From Candidatus Eremiobacterota bacterium (lineage in GTDB: Bacteria; Vulcanimicrobiota; Vulcanimicrobiia; Vulcanimicrobiales; Vulcanimicrobiaceae), in contig JAFAYE010000001.1 in NCBI GenBank assembly GCA_019240525.1, positions 469,300-533,299 of the forward strand: a DNA stretch of 64,000 nucleotides, read 5' to 3'. The position numbers and the translations under genes were made by a program. This document shows, one piece after another, positions 27,787-35,235 of this stretch. The notes under the pieces were generated by a model, which saw only the letters and a program-made list of their open reading frames with translations, was not told the DNA's origin and ran no database searches. Each line of letters opens with the position of its first letter. Position 1 is the stretch's first letter.

Positions 27787-28623
27787 GTGAAGCGGCTTAT
27801 CCTCACCGCCGACGATTTTGGCGCCGCGCCGGAAATCAATGAGGCGGTCGAACGCGCGCATCGCGACGGAGTGCTACGCGCAGCGAGCCTGATGATCGGC
27901 GCCTCCGCCGCGCAGGATGCGATTGAACGAGCGCGACGGATGCCGGATCTCGCGGTTGGATTGCACGTCGTCTTGGTGCATGGCCGCCCGGTCTTGCCAC
28001 CCGATCGCATCCCCGACCTGGTTGACCGCCGCGGCAACTTTCTCGTCGATTTGGTCCCGGCCGGATTTCGCTTCTTCTTCCGCCCAGGCGTGCGGGCGCA
28101 GCTAGCTGCGGAAATTCGCGCCCAGTTCGAGCGATTCGCGGCGACCGGCCTCGCACTCGATCACGTCGACGCACAGTCGCACATGCACGTTCACCCGACG
28201 GTTTTCCGCCTTTTGCTCCAGGTTGGAGGCGAGTTCGGAATGCGAGCGGTGCGCATACCACGCGAGCCGTTCGGCGGTACGCGCACGATCGAACTATGGC
28301 TGGCGCTCATGCGTTACCGGGCGCGTCGCGCCGGGCTTCTCTGTAACGACTACGCCTTCGGCGTTAACGATGCCGGAACGCTCACCGAAGCACGGGTCAT
28401 ACAGATCCTCGAGCGTTTGCCCGACGGCGTTACCGAAATCTTCTTCCATCCCGCGACTTCGGAGTTCGCCGGTGCGGACCGAGGAACGCAGGGTTTTCGC
28501 TGGGCCGCGGAACTGGCCGCATTAACGAGTCCGCGCGTGCGCAACGCGATCGCGCACGCCGACATTGCGAGCGTAACGTATACCGACCTGGTCGCAGCCC
28601 AACGGGCTCAAGCTTGCCGCTAA
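27787..28623 (+). CDS. hpnK: ChbG/HpnK-family carbohydrate deacetylase
   Basis: A 278-residue YdjC-fold deacetylase with the metal-binding motif TADDFGAAPEINEAV at the N terminus, VGLHVVL, and the second metal site DHVDAQSHMHVHPTVF near residue 125. In hopanoid producers HpnK removes the acetyl group from the N-acetylglucosamine placed on bacteriohopanetetrol by HpnI. An HpnI-type gene is 2.6 kb downstream, which supports this role over the diacetylchitobiose deacetylase ChbG. It starts with GTG, 19 bases after pgl. Confidence 0.8.
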   Translation: MKRLILTADDFGAAPEINEAVERAHRDGVLRAASLMIGASAAQDAIERARRMPDLAVGLHVVLVHGRPVLPPDRIPDLVDRRGNFLVDLVPAGFRFFFRPGVRAQLAAEIRAQFERFAATGLALDHVDAQSHMHVHPTVFRLLLQVGGEFGMRAVRIPREPFGGTRTIELWLALMRYRARRAGLLCNDYAFGVNDAGTLTEARVIQILERLPDGVTEIFFHPATSEFAGADRGTQGFRWAAELAALTSPRVRNAIAHADIASVTYTDLVAAQRAQACR

Positions 28624-28632
28624 GGGCGTGGA

Positions 28633-30009
28633 CTAATCATTATCGACGGGCATATTCGAGGGCGGCTGGCGTTCGAAGAACTTCTTGGAATATTTCGCTC
28701 GAATCGGCGTGAAGGTTTTCGGGGGTTGTTGAAAATCGAAGATGTCGTCGATGGTGCCGGCGCGTACGTCGGTCGTCCCCAGCCTTCCGAGGTCCCAGAC
28801 GTCTTCGACGAACTTGACGATGCTCCCGAACTCATATTGGGTATGCGAAATGTAGCCGCTCTTCGCGTATGGAGACACGACAATCATCGGAACGCGAAAA
28901 CCAAGGCCGGCGTAGTCGAGCTGCGGAGGAGGAACGTGATCGTACATGCCTCCCCAATCATCCCAAACGATGATGATCGCCGTCGAACTCCAGTAGCGGC
29001 TGGTACCGACAGCGTTGACGACTTGGGCGACCCACGATGGCCCCGTGTCGGTCGTTCCAAAATTAGGGCCGCCGTGGTCGGAGTTGACGGCGTCGGGTAT
29101 GACCCACGAAACGTTTGGGAACGCGCCGCTCCGAATGTCGCGAAAAATGTTCTTCTCGGGCGAGGAGACGTTCGTCTTCCATTCCGGACCGTAACGCACC
29201 GGTCGAATGACATCGTACGCGTTCCAAATCAAGCCTACGGAATCGGTGCCGCTTTCCGCGGGGACGTAGTATTTCCACGAAATCGATTTGGCATCGAGGA
29301 GGTCGCGCAGGGTCCTGTAGGCAGACGGGAATTTGTTCGTGCAGGGAGCCGGACCGTTTCGAATTCGATCTTTCCAAGTAAGCACCGCCGTCGTCGTCCC
29401 GGCAGGAGCGTCGCAGCCCCAGGGTGTGTTCGAGGGAAAGTCGATCAGACTTTCGCGCTCGGTGAGCGCGCTGTCGCCGCGGATCAAATCTTGATGCGCA
29501 GAAAAACTGCCACTGGTCTCGGATGGAAACATGTGATCGGCAAGAGCGTAACGGCGGGCCATCGTCCAATACGGCTCAATTTGCTTTGGGTCGACGTACT
29601 GGTACGCGCATCGCGGAGCGTAGGGGGGAAACTGCGCGACGCAATCCAAATTCCAGCCGTCCATTTTGCCGCCATCGTAATCTAAGACGAAATCGTGGTG
29701 CTTATGTCCTAAAAAGTTAGGGTTATACAGCTCATGCTCTTTTAGCTTGACCACCGCGCCGGTGCTCATTTTTCCGCTAACCGCACCGTCAGCACCGGGA
29801 AACGTGGCAAAAAGATTATCGAACGTGCGGTTCTCCTGCACGACGATCACAACGTGCTTTATATAACTACCGAGTGAGTTCGTTTGGGGCGGCGAAGCCG
29901 CAGGCGGCAGCGCAGAGCCGCCGCCGCACGAAGTTAGTGCGGCGGAAAGGGCAAGTCCGCCAAGAAGGAACTTGCTGTCAAGACCCGTTGCTGAAGTAGC
30001 CACGACCAC
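28633..30009 (-). CDS. Secreted phosphoesterase (phospholipase C / acid phosphatase family), lipoprotein
   Basis: A 458-residue phosphoesterase of the phospholipase C/AcpA superfamily. The N terminus has a hydrophobic segment ending in a lipobox-like LTSC at about residue 28, so an envelope lipoprotein is likely. Metal-site motifs are visible: VVIVVQENRTFDNLF, MFPSETSGSFSAHQDL, VIPDAVNSDHGGP and IIIVWDDWGGMYDHVPPP. A GTG at 30009 and another at 30003 can start translation; AGGGAG at 30011-30016 is spaced better for 30003. The leader holds three stem-loops. It hydrolyses a phosphoester outside the cytoplasm; lipid or monoester specificity is unknown. Confidence 0.85.
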   Translation of the reverse strand: MVVATSATGLDSKFLLGGLALSAALTSCGGGSALPPAASPPQTNSLGSYIKHVVIVVQENRTFDNLFATFPGADGAVSGKMSTGAVVKLKEHELYNPNFLGHKHHDFVLDYDGGKMDGWNLDCVAQFPPYAPRCAYQYVDPKQIEPYWTMARRYALADHMFPSETSGSFSAHQDLIRGDSALTERESLIDFPSNTPWGCDAPAGTTTAVLTWKDRIRNGPAPCTNKFPSAYRTLRDLLDAKSISWKYYVPAESGTDSVGLIWNAYDVIRPVRYGPEWKTNVSSPEKNIFRDIRSGAFPNVSWVIPDAVNSDHGGPNFGTTDTGPSWVAQVVNAVGTSRYWSSTAIIIVWDDWGGMYDHVPPPQLDYAGLGFRVPMIVVSPYAKSGYISHTQYEFGSIVKFVEDVWDLGRLGTTDVRAGTIDDIFDFQQPPKTFTPIRAKYSKKFFERQPPSNMPVDND

Positions 30010-30121
30010 GCTCCCTGTCGGCTTTTTCCGTGTGGAAGGGGCCGACCGGTACCTTGATACTGCTTACGGGATTCAGGCACCTTCGATCCGGTAGCGGATC
30101 CGCCGGCGTTACGTGCCCGGG
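30010..30121 (-). other. Structured leader upstream of the phosphoesterase gene
   Basis: The 112 bases between the metallothionein-like gene and the phosphoesterase contain nested complementary segments when read on the minus strand. GGCAC/GTGCC arms (30113-30117 with 30076-30080) enclose a six-pair hairpin GATCCG-CTAC-CGGATC (30085-30100). A GTCGGC/GCCGAC stem (30041-30046 with 30017-30022) encloses TTCC-ACAC-GGAA (30026-30037) and ends directly at the AGGGAG ribosome-binding site. This layout could gate translation. I could not match it to a known riboswitch class. Confidence 0.45.
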
Positions 30122-30325
30122 TTACGAAGCTTTTTCATCGCCACGCGTTGCTTCACGCGCCGCGTTCTTGGTTTCGCCCGATGGCCCGTCGCACTCGGCA
30201 TGCCCGCATTGACAGTGGCTGTTGTCGTTTGACGCCCGGCATTTCTCGTCGCAGTAGGCGCCTTCAGGGCCGCTCTGACACTTGCATCCGTCGCCGCGGC
30301 AATTATTTTGTGAACCTTCCATCAT
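30122..30325 (-). CDS. Small cysteine-rich metallothionein-like protein
   Basis: This 67-residue protein has eight cysteines, at 9, 14, 16, 25, 29, 38, 40 and 45, with His37 and His42. The order (CxC, then AYCxxxC, then CxCGHxxC) resembles bacterial metallothioneins of the SmtA/BmtA type, which have a CxC cluster, a central YC(C/S)xxC and a terminal CGHxxC. The last 20 residues are polar and Cys-free. Such proteins bind Zn, Cd or Cu in the cytoplasm. Two ATGs are adjacent (30325, 30322) and the ribosome-binding site is weak. Its small size makes chance possible, but the Cys spacing argues for a real gene. Confidence 0.65.
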   Translation of the reverse strand: MMEGSQNNCRGDGCKCQSGPEGAYCDEKCRASNDNSHCQCGHAECDGPSGETKNAAREATRGDEKAS

Positions 30326-30385
30326 CCGCGTTTACCCAGATCGCTACGGCGTCTGTCAGCCTGAGGCTGTCAAAGGGTCATCGCC

Positions 30386-30413
30386 TTGTGACGCCCTAAC
30401 TCGGCCATAGCAT
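30386..30413 (+). promoter_or_regulatory. Candidate promoter of hpnI
   Basis: TTGTGA at 30386-30391 and TAGCAT at 30408-30413 are separated by 16 bases and match the -35 and -10 consensus at four of six positions each. The start site would be near 30420, only a few bases before the hpnI ATG at 30426. A hairpin CAGCC-TGA-GGCTG lies just upstream at 30357-30369. Confidence 0.3.
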
Positions 30414-30425
30414 GGATACCCCAGG

Positions 30426-31538
30426 ATGACGTTACTATTCGATAATGCGCTCCTCGGCATCGCGATCGCCGGCGTGTTCTACCTTGCGCTCGCGTGTGCG
30501 CGCCTGGCGGCCTTCACGCGCCGGCCGCGGGAACTTGCCTCGGAGTTTCTTCCGAGCTTCTCCATTCTAAAACCGCTCGCGGGCCTCGAGCCGCAGCTAG
30601 ACGAAAATTTGCGTTCGTGCTGCGATCAGGAGTACGCGGGCACGTTTGAAGTAATCTTCTGCCTTCATTCCCGAGCAGACCCGGCATTTGTAGTCGCCGA
30701 GCGGATCGCGGCCGAGTTTCCGGCATGCACGCGCATTGCCGTGGGCGAGAACCCGCGAATCGTCAATCCAAAAATCGCCAATCTTGCGAAAGCCGGCGCC
30801 GAACCACGCAACGAGATCGTCGTGATTGCCGACAGCGATATCAGGGTCACGCGCCATTATCTCCGCGCGCTCGCGTCGTCGTTTACCAGTGAAAAGGTCG
30901 GAGCTGCGACCTGTCTGTATGCCGGCCTTCCCAATGCAAGCCTGGCCTCACGGCTGGGAGCGCTGCAAATTGAGGACGTCTTTATCCCATCGGTTTTGGT
31001 CGCGCTCGCGCTTGGACCGCTGCGCTTTTGTTTGGGAGCGACGATGGCGGTGCGGCGCAGCCTGTTGCCGACAATCGGTGGGCTCGAAGCCCTGGGGGAA
31101 ACGATCGCCGACGATCACACTCTTGGCCGGCTCGTGGCGGACCGGCAGAAAATCGTGGAGCTTTCGCGATACGTCGTGCGAACCACGGTTCCGGAGAGGA
31201 CGCTACGCGAACTTTGGGCTCACGAGCTACGCTGGGCGCGCACGAATTTCGCGCTAGCGCCGGCCGGTTACGCCTTCTCCTTTCTCATGTACGCGCTGCC
31301 CCTCGTCCTGATATACCTGCTTGTCTCGCGAAACCTCGCCTGGGGATTGCCGCTGGCGCTCATTGCGGCTCTCATGCGCCTCGCACTGCATTCACTGGCG
31401 CGCCGCGCGCTCGGCGTGAACCGCGGAGTCGACGTATTGTTGGTACCGATTCGCGATTTCCTGAGCCTTGCGGTGTGGTTCGTCAGCTTATTCGGACGGC
31501 GCGTCCGGTGGCGCGGCAGAACGTACGCGGCCAAATAG
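30426..31538 (+). CDS. hpnI: HpnI-like hopanoid glycosyltransferase (ceramide glucosyltransferase family)
   Basis: A GT21-type membrane glycosyltransferase of 370 residues. It has an N-terminal transmembrane helix, the opening SILKPLAGLEPQLDENLRS, the metal-binding VIADSDIRV, and GETIADDHTLG with the QxxRW-like region LRWARTNF. Two or three C-terminal helices follow. In hopanoid producers HpnI adds N-acetylglucosamine to bacteriohopanetetrol and HpnK then deacetylates it. An HpnK gene lies on the other side of the phosphoesterase/metallothionein insert. A sphingolipid glucosyltransferase role is an alternative. Only two bases separate its stop from the convergent efflux operon. Confidence 0.8.
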   Translation: MTLLFDNALLGIAIAGVFYLALACARLAAFTRRPRELASEFLPSFSILKPLAGLEPQLDENLRSCCDQEYAGTFEVIFCLHSRADPAFVVAERIAAEFPACTRIAVGENPRIVNPKIANLAKAGAEPRNEIVVIADSDIRVTRHYLRALASSFTSEKVGAATCLYAGLPNASLASRLGALQIEDVFIPSVLVALALGPLRFCLGATMAVRRSLLPTIGGLEALGETIADDHTLGRLVADRQKIVELSRYVVRTTVPERTLRELWAHELRWARTNFALAPAGYAFSFLMYALPLVLIYLLVSRNLAWGLPLALIAALMRLALHSLARRALGVNRGVDVLLVPIRDFLSLAVWFVSLFGRRVRWRGRTYAAK

Positions 31539-31540
31539 AT

Positions 31541-33385
31541 TTACGGCACTGCGGTGGCGAGCGCTCGCGAGCCCAGAGTTTGAAGGTTCACGCCATTGTC
31601 GGTAAGGATCGTTCCTTCGACTCGCTGCAACTCAACGACGGCTTTGTTCAGGTCGGTTTGCGCTTGGAGTTCTTGACCCCGTGCCTGCGCTAGCTCGACC
31701 TGACGTTGCAAGACGAGAAACGTCGTCGAAGCACCATTGTGAAAGCGACGAAGCTCGCTGGCATAGACCGCCTCCGCAGAAGCCCGGGCCTGACTTCCAG
31801 AGGAGAGCCGTGAAAGCGCCGATTGGTAACTCTGCAAGGCGTTGCGCGCTTCGGTTTCGATCCGCTGGTCCAGCGCTTGCTTCTGAATATCTGCCTGATC
31901 CTTTTCTTGGTTGGCGATCTGCTTGAGACTGCGCGCGAAGTTGTTCTCCAGCGGGATGTTGACGACCAAGGCGATGTTGAACTCAGGATACGCGCTCGTC
32001 CACATGTTGTGGAACGCCTTCGTTTCGTTGCCCTGCGATTGCGGCGGCGGCGTCGGGCATCCACTCGGCAAATTGCCACAAGCATCGGCTTCGAAGTTTG
32101 GAATGGGCTGCAAGATACCAGCAAAGCCGTTGCTGAGATACTGGACGACGAGGTCGGCCTGCGGGCGCGCTTGATTTCGCGCATACACTGCATCCAGCTC
32201 GGCGACTCGGTGCTGATCGCTTACCTGGCGGACTTCCGGCCGTTTCTGTTCGGCCAGCGCGATGACGGCGGCCAGATCGCTTGCGCTCGGCAGTTGTTGC
32301 ACCGGTGACGAGGGAACTAAGTTTGCGTTCCACATGGGATCCCCGGCGTCGGACAAGATGAGAGCCTTGAGTTGCGTCTGCAGCTCCGACACGGTCTGGA
32401 ACGCCGAGAAAACCTGCGCCTGGTAATTGGCGGCCTGAGTCTCCGACTCGACGGCCGTCGCCGCCGGAATCGCACCGCGAGCCGCGAGCCGCACGGCGCT
32501 GCGCTGCTGTTCGACGGCTTCTTTAAGGGCGTCTTCCTGAATCGCGACGTTTCGCCAACCGGCGACGAGGTCCCAATAGGCATCTTCGACTTGCGCGATC
32601 GTGCTCGACGCGTCAACGAGCGTTTGCGCCTCGTTCGAATCGGCGTCGATTAGCGCCAGCTTTAACTGGCGCTTGACCGCGTTCATGCCGGCGTTCTTGA
32701 GCAAGGGCTGGTCGACCGAGAGATTCAGGATCGCCTGATAGTATGGATTGAACGTATTGATGATGACGTTATTGTAGGTCCGCGATTGGAGAATGCTCGC
32801 GCCATATTGTAAGCCGTTGACGGTCTGCCCGGCGACGCCGGACTGGAACGAATACTGATGCTGGACGATATAGCCGGGCCCGGTCGTCGAACATGGCGAC
32901 GGGGTTCCGAAAAGCGGCTGGCACAAGTAACCGTGTCCGCCGATGCCCGGGCCTGCGAAGAAGAGATTCTCGGGCGGCGTGACCGAGAAGTTCGACGCCG
33001 GCTCGACGTGAAGCTGCACGTCGAAATTGGCCTTCGCCTGCACGACTCGATATCGCGCAATCCGCACGTTCGAGGCCGAAACGGCGAGATTCGTATTCCG
33101 CAGCAGCGCCATCCCTACGGCGTCTTGTAGCGAGATTCCAACAAAAGGGTTCTGGGTCACGCCGACGATTCCGGGACTGCTGGGCTCGACGTCGGGGGCA
33201 CGATATCCCGGGGCGACGCTGGGCACGGTCGCCATTCTCGGCGATGGAATCTCCGTAGGTAAAACTGCCCGGTGCGGCAACGCCTCGTCGATCTGCGCCG
33301 ACGTGCGCTGCACCGGAAGCGCCGCGAGCAACAGCGCAGCCGCCGCGACCATCGCCGGAACGATTCGTCCATTTCGCTTTGACAT
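31541..33385 (-). CDS. TolC-family outer-membrane efflux protein (third of three paralogues)
   Basis: A 614-residue secreted outer-membrane factor with a signal peptide (about residues 1-30) and the two-repeat TolC/OEP layout of long coiled-coil helices. It shares a distinctive N-terminal extension with its two neighbours: LPTEIPSP, PSVAPGYRAP, then FVGISLQDAVGMAL and NLAVSASN. Other shared blocks are QSRTYNN and QPLLKNAGMNAVKRQLKLA. It has an additional Cys-containing insert (CQPLFGTPSPC). It is the last gene of the efflux operon, four bases after the second paralogue. It is predicted to form a trimeric exit duct with the EmrA-type adaptor. Confidence 0.9.
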   Translation of the reverse strand: MSKRNGRIVPAMVAAAALLLAALPVQRTSAQIDEALPHRAVLPTEIPSPRMATVPSVAPGYRAPDVEPSSPGIVGVTQNPFVGISLQDAVGMALLRNTNLAVSASNVRIARYRVVQAKANFDVQLHVEPASNFSVTPPENLFFAGPGIGGHGYLCQPLFGTPSPCSTTGPGYIVQHQYSFQSGVAGQTVNGLQYGASILQSRTYNNVIINTFNPYYQAILNLSVDQPLLKNAGMNAVKRQLKLALIDADSNEAQTLVDASSTIAQVEDAYWDLVAGWRNVAIQEDALKEAVEQQRSAVRLAARGAIPAATAVESETQAANYQAQVFSAFQTVSELQTQLKALILSDAGDPMWNANLVPSSPVQQLPSASDLAAVIALAEQKRPEVRQVSDQHRVAELDAVYARNQARPQADLVVQYLSNGFAGILQPIPNFEADACGNLPSGCPTPPPQSQGNETKAFHNMWTSAYPEFNIALVVNIPLENNFARSLKQIANQEKDQADIQKQALDQRIETEARNALQSYQSALSRLSSGSQARASAEAVYASELRRFHNGASTTFLVLQRQVELAQARGQELQAQTDLNKAVVELQRVEGTILTDNGVNLQTLGSRALATAVP

Positions 33386-33389
33386 TTAC

Positions 33390-35231
33390 TTAGTGCGCCA
33401 GCGTTCGGCTTCCGAGCGTTTGCAGATTCACGCCGTTGTTGCTCAGAATCGTGCCATCGACTCGCTGCAGCTCGACGAGCGACTGGTTGAGCTGCGTCTG
33501 GGCGCGCAACTCTAATCCGCGCGCCTGTGCGAGCTGCAGTTGATGCTGCAGGACGAGATACGTCGTCGATCCGCCTGCATGGAATCGTCGCAACTCGCTT
33601 GCGTATACCGTTTCGGCGGCCTCGCGGGACTTGCGCGCGGCACGGAGCTTGGAGAGTCCCGACTCGTAGCTTTGCAGCGCGTTGCGCGCTTCGGCCGCTA
33701 TGCGCTGTACGACGTTCTGCATCATCAACTTCGCTTGTTTCGTCTCCTCACCGGCAACACCGCGCATCCCGCGCGCAAGGTTCCCTTGAATCGGATAGCT
33801 GACGACGAGCGCGACGTTGAAGGTGGGAAAATATCCGGCCCACAGATTGTGATAGGCCCACGGCATCGAGCCTTGCGTGTTGGGCGGTGGAGTCGGGCAC
33901 GACAGGAGTCGACTGGCTTGGAAGCATTCACCGAGCAAAAATGCCGGAACCGGGGTGAGGATTCCGGCAAAACCATTGCTCAAATACTGAACCTGGACGT
34001 CGGCCTGCGGAAGCGATTGGTTCGCCGCAAACATTCGGTCAATGTCGGCCGAGAGACGCTTGTCGTCGGCTTGGCGAATCTCCGGACGATTCTGCCGCGC
34101 TTCCGAAACGATCGTCGCCAGATCTCCCGCAGTTGGAAGCTCTTGCACGGAGGTCGAGGGAACGAGATTGGCCGTCCAAATCGGATCGGCCGGATCGGCG
34201 ACGACGAGGCTTTTGAGTTGAACCTGAACCTGCGAGACGGTCTGCAGCGCGGAGTAAACGTTGTCTTCGAAATTCGAGGCTTGCGTTTGCGACTCGACGG
34301 CATCGATGGACGCCGCCTCACCGCGGCGCGCCGCGCGAACGTTGCTCTGCTGCTGCGCAATGGCCTCTTTCACGCCCTCTTCCTGGATCGCGACGTTACG
34401 CCAGGCGGCGACGAGATTCCAATACGCATTTTCGACTTGCGCGATGGTGTTCGATGCGTCCACGAGCGCCTGCGCGGCGCTCGCATCCGCGTTCGCAAAT
34501 GCCAGCTTCAACTGCCGCTTGGTCGCGTTCATGCCGGCATTTCTCAGCAGCGGCTGGGTGACGGCGAGATTGAGCGTCGCGATGTAGTAGGGATTGTACG
34601 CGTCGAAAACGGTGTTGTTATAGGTGCGGCTCTGCTGGATGCCGGCCTGGTATGTCATGCCGTTCTCGGTCTGCCCGCCGACTCCGTACTGAAAGGCAGA
34701 TTCGTGCTGAATGATGTTACCGGGGCCTTGAGTATAGACGACCGACGGCGTCTCCCCGGGACCGGGTGATGGCGTATATCGCCCCACCTGACCGGGCCCG
34801 GATTCGAAAGCGTTCTGTGGCGCCTGCACCGAAAAGCTCGAAGACGGTTTGAGCTGGAGCTGCACGTCGTAGGCGCCCTTCAGCGCGACAATGTTGTAGC
34901 GTGCGATCCGAAAATTTGATGCGGAGACCGCAAGGTTGGGGTTTTTGAGCAGCGCCATTGCGATAGCGTCCTGCAAGGAGATTGCCACGAAGGGCTCTTG
35001 CGTGACTCCAACGATCTGCGCCGAACTCGGCACCACTAGCGGGGCGCGGTACCCGGGCGCGACACTGGGCACAATCGGCAGTAGCGGTGAGGGCATCTCC
35101 GTCGGAAGCGTGGCGCGCTTGGGAAGCGCGTCTGCCATCTGCGCCGAGGTCGGCTCGATTGGCAATGTCGCCAATGCGATCGAGCAGAGCGCGACGGCGG
35201 CGGGAAGCGCCCGAAGTTTGTGTCGTGGCAT
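33390..35231 (-). CDS. TolC-family outer-membrane efflux protein (second of three paralogues)
   Basis: A 613-residue paralogue of the flanking genes with a signal peptide, the shared PSVAPGYRAP extension, FVAISLQDAIAMALLKNPNLAVSASNFRIARYN, and the QPLLRNAGMNATKRQLKLA block. The ATG at 35231 (MPRHKLRAL) gives a clean signal peptide. An upstream in-frame start would only overlap the first paralogue. Four bases separate it from each neighbour. It is closer to the first paralogue than to the third in the stretch CPTPPPNTQGSMPWAYHN. Confidence 0.9.
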   Translation of the reverse strand: MPRHKLRALPAAVALCSIALATLPIEPTSAQMADALPKRATLPTEMPSPLLPIVPSVAPGYRAPLVVPSSAQIVGVTQEPFVAISLQDAIAMALLKNPNLAVSASNFRIARYNIVALKGAYDVQLQLKPSSSFSVQAPQNAFESGPGQVGRYTPSPGPGETPSVVYTQGPGNIIQHESAFQYGVGGQTENGMTYQAGIQQSRTYNNTVFDAYNPYYIATLNLAVTQPLLRNAGMNATKRQLKLAFANADASAAQALVDASNTIAQVENAYWNLVAAWRNVAIQEEGVKEAIAQQQSNVRAARRGEAASIDAVESQTQASNFEDNVYSALQTVSQVQVQLKSLVVADPADPIWTANLVPSTSVQELPTAGDLATIVSEARQNRPEIRQADDKRLSADIDRMFAANQSLPQADVQVQYLSNGFAGILTPVPAFLLGECFQASRLLSCPTPPPNTQGSMPWAYHNLWAGYFPTFNVALVVSYPIQGNLARGMRGVAGEETKQAKLMMQNVVQRIAAEARNALQSYESGLSKLRAARKSREAAETVYASELRRFHAGGSTTYLVLQHQLQLAQARGLELRAQTQLNQSLVELQRVDGTILSNNGVNLQTLGSRTLAH

Positions 35232-35235
35232 AGCC

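Noticed and set aside
33540-34769. 409-codon open frame antisense to the second TolC gene (and similar long antisense frames at 41871-42866, 44098-45150 and 38747-39607)
   Set aside because: Long antisense frames are expected in GC-rich coding DNA; the products are Arg/Gly/Asp-rich without recognisable domains, and the sense genes are clear.
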